Positions 24,489 through 32,942 of a stretch of DNA of 36,646 nt are shown here, piece after piece (the first letter of the stretch is position 1; each line of letters begins with the position of its first letter). The notes below the pieces were generated by a model, which saw nothing but the letters and a program-made list of their open reading frames with translations, had not been told where the DNA came from and did not search any database. The position numbers and the translations under genes are program-made. This stretch comes from Chitinophagaceae bacterium (GTDB lineage: Bacteria > Bacteroidota > Bacteroidia > Chitinophagales > Chitinophagaceae), in the NCBI GenBank assembly GCA_947380605.1, contig CANCRO010000021.1, forward strand, positions 1 through 36,646, written 5' to 3'.

Positions 24489-25374
24489 GCTTGAGTTTTT
24501 TATTGGAAAGATATACCCCTGTAAAAATGAATGCACCCGCGATCACTTTGTACCATCCTAAACTTTCGTTTAAAAAAACCATCGCAATTATAGCTGCAAA
24601 TATCGGCTGCAAATAAATATAGGCTCCGGTAATGGATGCCCCCAAAATTTTAATTCCATATAAATTGAATAGATAGGCTAAAAATGTTCCACCCAATACG
24701 ATCAATCCCAAACAACCATATTCCATCCATCCAAAATCTGTCCAGTTAATGGCGGTAAATTCATTCCATCCAAAAGGCAGCACACCAAAAAAACCAATCG
24801 TAAAAATCATTCTTGTAACTTGAATGGGGTTGTATTTCAACATCAATGGTTTTACCATAATAAAATAAATGGTATAGGATAATGCATTAATCAATATTAA
24901 GGTGTCGCCCAATAATACATTGTCTCCACTGCCAGAATTTTTTCCCATAGAAATCAATATTACTGCACCGCAAACACCAAGGCCCAAACCAACGATCTGA
25001 ATACCTGAAATTCGTTCCTTTAAAAAAATCGCAGCAAAAACGGTAATAAAAATTGGTGCAGACAATATCAATAATACTGCATGAATAGAGTAGGTGAGTG
25101 AAAGCCCTTTTAAAAAAAGCATCTGATTAATAGCGATGCCAGTGAATGCACATATAATAAACCTCGGTAAGTCTGCACGATCAATAGTGCTTTTTACTGG
25201 CTTAGCTAAATATAGCATCCAAAATAAAATGGTCGATACCGCCACTCGAATCAGATTAATGCCAAAACTTTGCACAAAATGATTCGAAGTCAAGTATTTA
25301 ACTGCACTCAAATTAATGGAGAAGAAAATATTAGCACTTAGTAAACCTAAATGCGCTTTTGTTTTTAATTGCAC
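24481..25374 (-). CDS. EamA-family (DMT) transporter
   Basis: Integral membrane exporter of the drug/metabolite transporter superfamily, 297 residues. Ten hydrophobic segments form two EamA repeats: the first has HLGLLSANIFFSINLSAVKYL and the second has LLGDTLILINALSYTIYFIMV. Motifs such as INQMLFLKGLSLTYSIHAVLLILSAPIF (split over two helices), LKERISGIQIVGLGLGVCGAVILI and GASITGAYIYLQPIFAAI, ending in FLNESLGWYKVIAGAFIFTGVYL, are typical. The start is a GTG, since no in-frame ATG lies between it and the upstream gene; it is 29 nt after the glycosyltransferase stop. Substrates of these carriers range from amino acids to nucleotide sugars and cannot be read from sequence. The short C-terminal tail KKLKHE is encoded over the start of the next gene. 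Confidence 0.9.
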   Translation of the reverse strand: MQLKTKAHLGLLSANIFFSINLSAVKYLTSNHFVQSFGINLIRVAVSTILFWMLYLAKPVKSTIDRADLPRFIICAFTGIAINQMLFLKGLSLTYSIHAVLLILSAPIFITVFAAIFLKERISGIQIVGLGLGVCGAVILISMGKNSGSGDNVLLGDTLILINALSYTIYFIMVKPLMLKYNPIQVTRMIFTIGFFGVLPFGWNEFTAINWTDFGWMEYGCLGLIVLGGTFLAYLFNLYGIKILGASITGAYIYLQPIFAAIIAMVFLNESLGWYKVIAGAFIFTGVYLSNKKLKHE

Positions 25375-25403
25375 ATCAATAATTGTAAGGTAAAGTTCCG
25401 ACT

Positions 25404-26525
25404 TTAAACTGATTGCACAAATTGATTTACCCTTTTTTTATATTGATCCATGTCAAAGTTCGGAATCTCAAAATTAAAATCAGCGGCTACCTTCAACGAA
25501 TGAGATAAAATAAAATTATGCTGTGCAACCGAATAAAAAATATTATTATTCATTAAATGATGAGCAAGATACTCTTGCTCTGTTTGTCCTGGCGTAGGCA
25601 CTAGAATTGCTTTTTTTCTAACTTTAATTAAATCCATAATAGTAGTATACCCACTTCTGCAAATGACTAGGTCTGATTGCTGAATGACTTCATTTAATTG
25701 CGCTGCGGTAAGATGATTTTCAATAGTTAATAAAGAAGAGGTAGTAGAATCAGGTCTTTTATTTTTTTCATTTTCGAAACCCTGAGGAAGCCCCCTCACC
25801 AACATTACCTTGCCATCAAAATTTTTTAACTGTGACAATAATAATTTTTCAAAAATAGTTCGCTGGGGCTCTGGTCCTGATAAAAGTAACAACAGATCAA
25901 ATTTCTTTATTGGATCAGTAATCAATGAAAGTCTTGATAAACAACCTACATATTGAACATTCTTTGGCACCACAGTTGGGTGAGAAAGTTCGCCTGCAAT
26001 ATTTTCCTTTCCTTCAAAATCAGGAACCCAACAATGCGTATATTTTTTTATTACCCAGCCATGAATTTTTTGCAGTATTTTTTCGGAAAATCGATCTCCT
26101 GTTTTGATAAGCAACTGGTGCGTAATGTAAACAGAAGGAATAGTAGAGTGAAACAATCCAAACCGATTATCAGCAATTACTGCATGAATAGAAAATTCAT
26201 TCACTACTTTTTTTAACCAGCGATGTTCTTGAAAGCAACGAAGTAATATGCTAGGTAATTGAAGCGCTATTTTAATTGAAAACCAAAATTTTTGCCGACT
26301 ATAACGAATTCGATAGCCTTTTAATGGAAGAAACTTGCATTGCGGAAACTCATTTTCTAATAAAAATCTGGTGCCTTTTTCTGCTGCAATGTATACCTGG
26401 CAATTGTTTTCTAATAAAGATTGAATAATGGGTATGCAACGGGTTGCATGTCCTAATCCCCAGTCGAGCGGTACGACTAAAATGTTATTTTTTTTTAAAA
26501 AATGGTTATCTTGCTTATCATTCAT
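25404..26525 (-). CDS. MurG/GT28-like glycosyltransferase
   Basis: GT-B-fold glycosyltransferase resembling MurG/family 28, 373 residues, soluble or peripheral at the inner membrane. The N-terminal domain has NILVVPLDWGLGHATRCIPI (14-33), the glycine-rich acceptor/membrane-facing loop of MurG-like enzymes, then VYIAAEKGTRFLL and HAVIADNRFGL. The C-terminal domain has LLLLLSGPEPQR and LNEVIQQSDLVICRSGYTTIMDL, followed by RKKAILVPTPGQTEQEYLAHHL. The SGYTT and GQTEQ blocks form the nucleotide-sugar binding site. It is the first gene of an operon with an EamA exporter and a GNAT enzyme, so the product may be a modified glycan or glycolipid, but the donor and acceptor are not known. A small lipoprotein gene starts 54 nt away on the other strand. 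Confidence 0.85.
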   Translation of the reverse strand: MNDKQDNHFLKKNNILVVPLDWGLGHATRCIPIIQSLLENNCQVYIAAEKGTRFLLENEFPQCKFLPLKGYRIRYSRQKFWFSIKIALQLPSILLRCFQEHRWLKKVVNEFSIHAVIADNRFGLFHSTIPSVYITHQLLIKTGDRFSEKILQKIHGWVIKKYTHCWVPDFEGKENIAGELSHPTVVPKNVQYVGCLSRLSLITDPIKKFDLLLLLSGPEPQRTIFEKLLLSQLKNFDGKVMLVRGLPQGFENEKNKRPDSTTSSLLTIENHLTAAQLNEVIQQSDLVICRSGYTTIMDLIKVRKKAILVPTPGQTEQEYLAHHLMNNNIFYSVAQHNFILSHSLKVAADFNFEIPNFDMDQYKKRVNQFVQSV

Positions 26526-26579
26526 GCTACTAACACAATAAATATTGGTGAAAATAGTTTAATTTGATAAATTAGGAAT

Positions 26580-26708
26580 ATGAAACATTATTGTAGCGTT
26601 GCGTTTTTCGGAATTTTGATGGTTTCGGTTTTGATGTCATCCTGCTTTCTTGTTAAAAAAAATAGCCGATGTGGCTGTCCAGCTAAAAGAGGGTTTGTAG
26701 GATACTAG
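26580..26708 (+). CDS. 42-residue CGCP-motif lipoprotein
   Basis: Very short but convincing gene. ATG is preceded by TTAGGAAT (an AGGA-type ribosome site at good distance). The product starts with a basic residue and a hydrophobic stretch (VAFFGILMVSVLM), then the lipobox LMSSC with Cys22 as the lipidated residue. That leaves a mature peptide of only 21 residues: CFLVKKNSRCGCPAKRGFVG plus a final Tyr. The mature part is basic with a CGCP motif (31-34). Small lipoproteins with such Cys-Gly-Cys-Pro tails occur in Bacteroidota and have no known function. The two extra cysteines could form a disulfide or bind metal. It is divergent from the glycosyltransferase gene and lies 32 nt before the 82-residue ORF. 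Confidence 0.7.
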   Translation: MKHYCSVAFFGILMVSVLMSSCFLVKKNSRCGCPAKRGFVGY

Positions 26709-26740
26709 GTGTTAAATAACAGCAGTTTAAAAATATTTTC

Positions 26741-26989
26741 ATGAACAAAACAAATAGAGATTTATTGGTATTGTTTAAACAAGAACTGCTTAGTCCCCAA
26801 GCAATTGAAGAAACGGTGGACTGGCTGCATGAAATACTTCAAACTACCGAGCGACTTAATAATCTAGTAATTGCTCATGAAATCTTGGACCTTAATAAAT
26901 ACAAGGTAATTCATAACCCGCTTGCGCTTCGCAATACCCTTCGCAAAGCCCCATTGAAGCCATTCATATTTTTGAATTGCAAAAATTAA
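26741..26989 (+). CDS. Small protein of unknown function (82 aa)
   Basis: Open frame of 82 residues with no recognised domain. The sequence is soluble and predicted helical: residues 1-45 (NRDLLVLFKQELLSPQAIEETVDWLHEI and on to LNNLVIAHEIL) read as two or three amphipathic helices. The C-terminal half (LRNTLRKAPLKPFIFL) is basic. There is no signal peptide or membrane segment. It follows the tiny lipoprotein by 32 nt on the same strand and may share its transcript. A weak AT hairpin lies just downstream. It is kept because it is intact, in an otherwise unoccupied spacer, and its composition looks protein-like; a chance ORF is possible. Confidence 0.55.
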   Translation: MNKTNRDLLVLFKQELLSPQAIEETVDWLHEILQTTERLNNLVIAHEILDLNKYKVIHNPLALRNTLRKAPLKPFIFLNCKN

Positions 26990-26999
26990 TACGCTCCTG

Positions 27000-27021
27000 T
27001 AAAAAGTGAAATTACTTTTTT
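27000..27021. terminator. Possible bidirectional AT hairpin terminator
   Basis: AAAAAGT and ACTTTTT pair around the loop GAAATT, with T-rich ends on both strands. It lies between two convergent genes (ends at 26989 and 27039). The stem is AT-rich and weak. Confidence 0.4.
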
Positions 27022-27038
27022 ACTGATTATTCTTTTTA

Positions 27039-30000
27039 CTACAATTCTTTAAAATCTTTGAAAATTTTCATCGGAGTAGCATCCGCTTTTTGTTGGTACT
27101 GCTTCCATTGACTATTAAAAAACGAATTGGATTTTTGTACCGCTTCTACAACTACTTTTTCTGCCATTTCAATTAATGTAAATTCCTGAACATCTGGTAT
27201 TTTATTTTTAGCTAGTATTTCTCCCTTAGCATCATATAAACGACCATTCACAGTAACTTCGTAAGGTCCTCCATAGCCCTGCTTTTCATGAGGAGTGCCA
27301 AAAATAAAATTGCGAATCTTTTTTATTGAATCGGCCATTCCCTTTCCAAGTTTTAATAAGCTATCTGCTTCAGCGCCTTCTATATTCTTTAATTGAGCTT
27401 CCACCTTTGCAATGATTTCATCTGCCTCTGTTAAACGATCAGCAATTTCTACCACCTTGCTCGTGCTTTTTTCAAGCCTATTTAATGCAGCTACTTTTGA
27501 ATCATATACTTGTTTTGATATCGGTTGCCCTGGAGCTGATTGTACAACAATCATCGTAGAGTCTGCTTCTTTTCCTAATGAGATAACCATTTTATAGGTA
27601 CCTGGAAAAACTGACATATCTCCTAGTGGCTCTGCAGAACTAGCCGTTGGTTTTGGAGAACCTGGCCTGCGAAGACCTTTTGTTTCAAAACCCCAATAAT
27701 TTCTATTAAACCCTGTATCTGCTTTTATTTGCATCGTTCTTATCAATTCATTTTGTGGATTATAAATTTTCACCCAAACTGAATCTGTCTTAGAAGATTT
27801 GGCTGTATCTTTTTTAGCAGAAGGTTGAATGTAAAATGAATAGGAGGCACCGCGACTTTTATTTTTACCATCATACAATCCCCAAGTGCTATAATCATAA
27901 CCCAATTTATTTTTAAACTGAACTTCATAGGCAGTTGGCGCTTCAAAAACTACTAGTTTCTTTTTAGGAGCACCTCCTCCATTTGCTGCAAATTTTCTTA
28001 AAGGCCGAATGTCATCCATAACATAAATTGCTCTTCCAAAAGTGGCAATACAAAGATCTGCCTCCCTTTCTTGAATCGCCAAGTCATAAGTAGAAACTGA
28101 GGGATAACCATTTTTCCACTGTTCAAAACTTGTTCCTTTATCAAAGCTTACCCAAAGCCCTTTTTCGGTTCCAACAAAAATTAAATTAGGCTGAACGGGA
28201 TCTTGCAGAACACAAAGCGCATATCCTTGTACGGTAGTACTTTCTAATATTTGCTCCCATGATTGTCCAAAATTAGTTGTCCTAAAAATATACGGTTTAA
28301 AATCTCCTCTTCTATAATCATTGCACACTACCATTGCCTCACCTTCCTGATATCGACTAGCCCTTATTTGCGGAATCCATGACCCCACCGGCATTCCTGG
28401 AATTTTACCACGAAAGTTAGTCCAAGTTTTTCCTCCATCTTTTGTTAACTGCACATTACCATCATCTGTACCCACCCAAATAATATTTTTATCTTTAGTA
28501 GAAGGCTCAATACATAAAATAGTATTATAATTTTCAGCACCGGTAATATCTAAAGACAATCCTCCATTCTCATCCTGCTTTTGCTGCGCCGGATTATTGG
28601 TCGTTAAATCTGGAGAAATAGTTTGCCATGTATTTCCTTTGTTAGTGCTTTTGTGTACAAACTGACTTCCATAATAAACAGTTGCTGCATCATCTGGAGC
28701 CTGCGCAAAAGCAGCATTCCAATTAAAACGAAGTCTAGTTTTAGCATCCAAGGCTGGTGGTTGAAGACTATTTTGTTCTCCAGTTGCTATATTGTATCTA
28801 CCCAATCCACCCATTTGCGACATGGCATATACCCAGTTAGCGTCTTGAGGATCAGGCGACATATCAAAACCGTCACCACCCCAAATATTATCCCAAAAGA
28901 AATTTTTAATTCCACCCTCCATCCAGGTATAAGCAGGCCCACGCCAGCTTCCATTATCTTGCATACCACCCATTAAATGATAAGGCAATTCATTGTCTAC
29001 ACTAATATGATAAAATTGACCAACTGGTAATTGCTCATCAAATTTCCAAGTGCGCCCACGATCTCGACTCACACCAATTCCTCCATCATTTCCATCAATA
29101 ATAAAATTAGGATTGGTGGGATGAATCCAAAAAGCATGATGATCGGGATGAATGCCTGCATAAGGAATCACATTTTGAAATGTTTTACCCCCATCCTCAC
29201 TCATGCTAATCATTTGATTAATATTATACAAACGATTTTCATTCAAAGGATCTACCCGAATATCTTGAAAATAAAATGGTCGATTGGTAACATCAACAGC
29301 ATTGCTATTCACCAACTCCCATTTAAATCCTCCATCATCTGTTCTATACAATCCATTTTTAGTAGCTTCTACTAAAGCATAAATCCTCTTGGGCTGATTG
29401 CTAGATATCGTAATGCCTATTCTACCATAATCACCGGCTGGTAAACCTTGTTTTTTACCTAATTTTTCCCAAGTTTTTCCTCCATCATAGGTCATATATA
29501 AACCACTTCCTGGACCGCCACTTTTAAAACTATACGGAGTACGACGATGCTGCCACATATTTGCAATCAACTTATTTGGATTGCTTGGATCCATTACTAA
29601 TTCAGCACAGCCGCTAGTATCATTGGTATGCAAAATTAATTTCCAACTATTTCCACCATCAGTAGTCTTATAAACGCCTCTCTGCGGATGTTCTGCATAA
29701 GGATTTCCAATTGCTGCTACATAAACCGTATTGGGCTCTGTAGGATCAATGATTACTCTATGAATATTGCTCGTTTTTTCTAGGCCTTTCAATTGCCAAG
29801 TTTTTCCTCCATCTAAACTTTTATAAATGCCACCACCTAAGTTTAAAGAATTCCTAGGATTTCCCTCTCCAGTGCCCACCCACAAAACAGAAGGGTTAGA
29901 TTGCTGAATAGCCACTGCCCCAATATTTAAAATAGGTTGATCGTCAAAAATTGGGAGCCAACTACTTCCGCCATTTTCAGTTTTCCATACGCCTCCTGAT

Positions 30001-30185
30001 GCGGTACCCAAATAAATTATATCAGGATTGCTATGCAACGCATCAATAGAAGTAACCCTACCACTCATTCCGGCAGGACCAATGCTTCGCGGTTTCAAGT
30101 TGCTAAATTGACTGGTAGTAATTTTCTGCGCAGATAAATAATTGGCAACAATTAGTAATGCCATGATGATAATCGACTTTCTCAT
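27039..30185 (-). CDS. Secreted sortilin/VPS10-like BNR-repeat protein (glycosyl hydrolase-like)
   Basis: Exported beta-propeller protein of 1048 residues, of the type often named 'glycosyl hydrolase' or VPS10/sortilin-like in Bacteroidota. Signal peptide about 1-19 (MRKSIIIMALLIVANYLSA). The family's opening block follows: LKPRSIGPAGMSGRVTSIDA (30-49). At least eight BNR/Asp-box motifs (S/T-x-D/N-x-G-x-T/S-W) are spread over residues about 70-640, e.g. TENGGSSW, SLDGGKTW, TTDGGNSW, TYDGGKTW, TDDGGFKW, STNKGNTW, TKDGGKTW and TTNFGQSW. GTASGGVWKT and WVGTGEGNPRNS are also typical. The C-terminal third (about 740-1048) is a separate region with a coiled-coil-like helix (about 900-960). Enzymatic activity has not been shown for most members, so the glycosidase name is uncertain. 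MsrB lies 94 nt upstream on the same strand. Confidence 0.9.
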   Translation of the reverse strand: MRKSIIIMALLIVANYLSAQKITTSQFSNLKPRSIGPAGMSGRVTSIDALHSNPDIIYLGTASGGVWKTENGGSSWLPIFDDQPILNIGAVAIQQSNPSVLWVGTGEGNPRNSLNLGGGIYKSLDGGKTWQLKGLEKTSNIHRVIIDPTEPNTVYVAAIGNPYAEHPQRGVYKTTDGGNSWKLILHTNDTSGCAELVMDPSNPNKLIANMWQHRRTPYSFKSGGPGSGLYMTYDGGKTWEKLGKKQGLPAGDYGRIGITISSNQPKRIYALVEATKNGLYRTDDGGFKWELVNSNAVDVTNRPFYFQDIRVDPLNENRLYNINQMISMSEDGGKTFQNVIPYAGIHPDHHAFWIHPTNPNFIIDGNDGGIGVSRDRGRTWKFDEQLPVGQFYHISVDNELPYHLMGGMQDNGSWRGPAYTWMEGGIKNFFWDNIWGGDGFDMSPDPQDANWVYAMSQMGGLGRYNIATGEQNSLQPPALDAKTRLRFNWNAAFAQAPDDAATVYYGSQFVHKSTNKGNTWQTISPDLTTNNPAQQKQDENGGLSLDITGAENYNTILCIEPSTKDKNIIWVGTDDGNVQLTKDGGKTWTNFRGKIPGMPVGSWIPQIRASRYQEGEAMVVCNDYRRGDFKPYIFRTTNFGQSWEQILESTTVQGYALCVLQDPVQPNLIFVGTEKGLWVSFDKGTSFEQWKNGYPSVSTYDLAIQEREADLCIATFGRAIYVMDDIRPLRKFAANGGGAPKKKLVVFEAPTAYEVQFKNKLGYDYSTWGLYDGKNKSRGASYSFYIQPSAKKDTAKSSKTDSVWVKIYNPQNELIRTMQIKADTGFNRNYWGFETKGLRRPGSPKPTASSAEPLGDMSVFPGTYKMVISLGKEADSTMIVVQSAPGQPISKQVYDSKVAALNRLEKSTSKVVEIADRLTEADEIIAKVEAQLKNIEGAEADSLLKLGKGMADSIKKIRNFIFGTPHEKQGYGGPYEVTVNGRLYDAKGEILAKNKIPDVQEFTLIEMAEKVVVEAVQKSNSFFNSQWKQYQQKADATPMKIFKDFKEL

Positions 30186-30279
30186 GAAGCTATATTTAGA
30201 CTATGAAGTTGCGTAATATAGAGGAACTGACCAAACTAAAAGTCCAGTTAATAATCTTTACATTATACGCGTGTGATTT

Positions 30280-30846
30280 TTATTTAGTAAAATTTTTTTC
30301 AGCTTTTTTTGCAGCGCTAAAATCTAATATCACTGAATTAATACAATACCTGAGACCAGTTGGTGGAGGCCCATCATCAAAAACATGACCAAGGTGAGAT
30401 TTACACCTACCGCACATTACTTCTGTGCGCTTCATCCCATAAGAATTGTCAGGAGCATAAAGGATACTTCCTTTAGTGATAGGTTCAAAAAAACTAGGCC
30501 AACCGCAATTGCTTTCAAACTTTCCATTGCTGGTAAACAAAGGGTGGCCGCATGCTGCGCAGTAATAAGTACCTACTTCCTTATGCTCATAATACTTACC
30601 AGTAAAGGCCCTTTCAGTCCCCTTTTCTCTGGCAATGGCATACACGTCTGCAGGTAAAATCTTTTTCCATTCCTCATTATTTAGAGGGAGCTTAGTAGTA
30701 TCCGAATCGGAATGGAAATCACTGGTTGTTTGGTTGTTATCCACGGTAGAGGCAATTTTATTGTTGAATGAGCAATTACATCCTATCACTAAGAATATAA
30801 TTACAGTTAAAATATAAATTGAATTTTTCATATGCTTTTTCATCAT
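30280..30846 (-). CDS. msrB: Peptide-methionine (R)-S-oxide reductase, lipoprotein form
   Basis: Reduces methionine-R-sulfoxide in oxidised proteins. It is exported as a lipoprotein: a hydrophobic stretch (YILTVIIFLVIG) leads to lipobox LVIGC with Cys23, then a ~30-residue Ser/Asp/Asn-rich linker, so the enzyme works in the periplasm or at a membrane face. The MsrB domain (about 57-180) has FTGKYYEHKEVGTYYCAACG with zinc ligands Cys96 and Cys99. FESNCGWPSF (110-119) and MCGRCKSHLGHVF follow, with zinc ligands Cys145 and Cys148, then the catalytic Cys168 in LRYCINS. Its 188-residue length reflects the signal and linker. The start is an ATG-ATG pair; the first is annotated. A periplasmic role fits defence of surface proteins against oxidants. 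Confidence 0.95.
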   Translation of the reverse strand: MMKKHMKNSIYILTVIIFLVIGCNCSFNNKIASTVDNNQTTSDFHSDSDTTKLPLNNEEWKKILPADVYAIAREKGTERAFTGKYYEHKEVGTYYCAACGHPLFTSNGKFESNCGWPSFFEPITKGSILYAPDNSYGMKRTEVMCGRCKSHLGHVFDDGPPPTGLRYCINSVILDFSAAKKAEKNFTK

Positions 30847-31019
30847 TGGTTAGGATCTTGGTAAGTTAACAGTTTGATTTGTAAAAAGTTGAAAAATGCA
30901 TCATTTAATCTATAATTTGATGGTGGTCATGGAATCGATAATGAATTAATAGTACAAAGTTGATGAAAAAAATTCAGCTAATAAATATAAATGTTAAACG
31001 GTTTATAAGGTTCATCATT

Positions 31020-31027
31020 TATCTTTG
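31020..31027 (+). promoter_or_regulatory. Candidate -7 box (TATCTTTG) of adk
   Basis: Exact match to TAnnTTTG, 26 nt upstream of the adk start codon. No clear TTG -33 partner is seen at the usual spacing, so only the -7 element is supported. Confidence 0.4.
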
Positions 31028-31053
31028 TTTTTTATCAACCGTAGCAACTATAT

Positions 31054-31629
31054 ATGTTAAATCTAATACTCTTCGGACCTCCGGGCAGCGGAAAAGGAAC
31101 TCAAAGTGAAAAGCTAATTATAAAATATGGTTTAAAGCACCTTAGCACCGGTGATTTACTGCGGTCAGAAATAGCCCAACAAACCACGCTAGGAATGGAA
31201 GCTAAAAATTTTATGGACAAAGGTCAGTTAGTGCCAGATGCTGTAGTGATAGGAATGATTCGTTCTGCCATAGAAAATAATCCAGCGGTGAAAGGTTTTT
31301 TATTTGATGGATTTCCTAGAACCTCTGCACAGGCGGCTGCACTAGATCAGTTGATGGAGTTAAAAAACACTTCTATCAAAATGATGCTTGCCATGGAAGT
31401 GGGAGAGAAAGAATTGATGAGCCGTTTATTAAAGCGAGGCGAAACAAGTGGAAGAAGTGACGACACCAATGAAGAGGTAGTAAAGGCAAGAATTGTTGAA
31501 TATCATAATAAAACTGCAGCAGTGGCTGATTATTACAGCCAATTTAATAAAGTAGTTACTATAAAAGGAGAAGGAAGTGTTGAAGATATTTTTAATGCTT
31601 TGTGTAATGAAATTGATCAAAAAATTTAA
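31054..31629 (+). CDS. adk: Adenylate kinase, short-LID form
   Basis: Converts ATP + AMP to two ADP in the cytoplasm. The P-loop GPPGSGKGT is at residues 8-16. The AMP-binding segment LKHLSTGDLLRSEI follows at about 28-41. FLFDGFPRTSAQAAALDQL is the second conserved block (GFPR), and LLKRGETSGRSDDTNEEVVKARI holds the conserved R-x-D-D arginine region. At 191 residues the LID is the short type, without the zinc-binding insert found in some Gram-positive enzymes. A -7 promoter box lies just upstream. A small open frame without ATG follows 53 nt downstream. No unusual residues were seen. Confidence 0.97.
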   Translation: MLNLILFGPPGSGKGTQSEKLIIKYGLKHLSTGDLLRSEIAQQTTLGMEAKNFMDKGQLVPDAVVIGMIRSAIENNPAVKGFLFDGFPRTSAQAAALDQLMELKNTSIKMMLAMEVGEKELMSRLLKRGETSGRSDDTNEEVVKARIVEYHNKTAAVADYYSQFNKVVTIKGEGSVEDIFNALCNEIDQKI

Positions 31630-31682
31630 AAACTAACAAAAAATTAACGAAACAATTTAATCCCTCTCTTTATCTTCACATC

Positions 31683-32003
31683 CTGAAAAAGCTAATTATC
31701 ATATTTTTATTTCTTACTATTTGTCTTAACCACTTAAATATTGTTGAGACGATTATTGATTATTGTAACAATTACAATAAAGAAAATGTCAAGTATTCTA
31801 GCTCTTTATCAGATGAAGAAAATTCCGAAAAAGAATCGAAAGAAAAAAATCAAATAGAGGACGAAAAATATTTTTCTAAAGGCTCCTTTGGTTTAATTAA
31901 CTATTTTGAATTATCAGACAGAGAAAAATTCTTCTGTTTTAACACTCAACTAAACCTCCATCCGCATCAGGATCAAGAGTTACAGCCTCCCAAAGCATTA
32001 TAA
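31683..32003 (+). CDS. Small exported-looking ORF with no ATG (CTG start or lost start codon)
   Basis: A 106-codon open frame that reads like a gene but lacks an ATG; its apparent first codons are CTG AAA AAG, where MKK would be expected. The N-terminus KKLIIIFLFLTICLNHL is a signal-peptide-like or membrane stretch. The middle is strongly charged (SDEENSEKESKEKNQIEDEKY), and the C-terminus is aromatic then His/Pro-rich (FFCFNTQLNLHPHQDQELQPPKAL, split at FFCFNTQL). This layout is seen in small uncharacterised exported proteins of Bacteroidota. No good ribosome site is visible. Either CTG is used as a rare start, or a point change has destroyed the ATG and this is a very young pseudogene. Function unknown. 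Confidence 0.45.
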   Translation: MKKLIIIFLFLTICLNHLNIVETIIDYCNNYNKENVKYSSSLSDEENSEKESKEKNQIEDEKYFSKGSFGLINYFELSDREKFFCFNTQLNLHPHQDQELQPPKAL

Positions 32004-32234
32004 AGTTTTTTCACATTACATTTGTCATACTCAACGCAGCTAATTCAACGCAGTGAATGGTTAGGTGGGTGGCATCAATGAAAGATTCGAGTTCAGTCAA
32101 GATTAAATATTTTGAGTTCTAAATAATTGAAATCAAGAGAAATAATGTATTCAAAATAACCAGAATTAATTTTAAAACAAATCAATTTTTCTAATCGCAT
32201 TTATAATCAATTAATAATATTTAAAATCAACAAG

Positions 32235-32873
32235 ATGAAATCAACATACGAAAAATTATTTGAAGGGAATAGAAAATGGGTTAATGATACACTTGAAAAA
32301 GATCCCGATTTTTTTGAAAAATTATCAAGAGGGCAAAAACCTCCTGTTCTTTGGATTGGATGTAGCGATAGCAGAGTTCCTGCAAATGAAATTACCGGTA
32401 CATTACCAGGAGAAATTTTTGTACATCGTAACATTGCCAATATGGTCATTCATACCGACATGAGTATGTTAAGTGTCTTAGATTATTCAGTGAACATATT
32501 AGAGGTAACCGATATCATTGTTTGTGGCCATTATGGTTGCGGCGGTGTTTTAGCCGCAATGGAAAATAAACCATTAGGAATCGTAGAAAATTGGCTTCGG
32601 CATATCAAAGATGTTTACCGACTTCACCAACGCGAGCTTGATGCCATTAAAAGTGAAGAGCTGAGAGCCAATCGACTGGTAGAACTCAATGTAATTGAAC
32701 AGGTATTTGACCTTACTAAAACTTCTATTGTACAAAATGCATGGCTGAATAAGAAAAAATTAGCTGTACACGGATTAGTGTACGATGTAAAAAACGGAAT
32801 ATTAAATGACTTGGATGCTACGGTAAACGATAGTTCTGAACTACCAAAATATTATCTGGTAGAAAAAAAATAA
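32235..32873 (+). CDS. Beta-carbonic anhydrase (Can type)
   Basis: Zinc enzyme interconverting CO2 and bicarbonate, 212 residues, cytoplasmic. WIGCSDSRVPA (40-50) supplies Cys43, Asp45 and Arg47. VHRNIAN (63-69) is the second hallmark, and VCGHYGCGGVLAA (96-108) gives His99 and Cys102. Together Cys43/His99/Cys102 coordinate zinc, with Asp45-Arg47 as the catalytic dyad. The sequence is of the Escherichia coli Can-like clade: NWLRHIKDVYRLH is the typical following helix. It opens a four-gene plus-strand set: the SulP transporter begins 69 nt later, then a DUF2490 outer-membrane protein and a second, different beta-carbonic anhydrase. The context points to supplying bicarbonate for carboxylation or pH balance. 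Confidence 0.96.
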   Translation: MKSTYEKLFEGNRKWVNDTLEKDPDFFEKLSRGQKPPVLWIGCSDSRVPANEITGTLPGEIFVHRNIANMVIHTDMSMLSVLDYSVNILEVTDIIVCGHYGCGGVLAAMENKPLGIVENWLRHIKDVYRLHQRELDAIKSEELRANRLVELNVIEQVFDLTKTSIVQNAWLNKKKLAVHGLVYDVKNGILNDLDATVNDSSELPKYYLVEKK

Positions 32874-32942
32874 ATCCGGCTTTATTACAGTAGAAAAGAC
32901 TAATTGATCAAAAAAATTAAATAATTATTATAACGATATATC

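Noticed and set aside
27039-30185. True glycosidase or sialidase
   Set aside because: Asp-box repeats alone do not give sialidase activity, and the catalytic Arg triad, Tyr and acid residues could not be identified.
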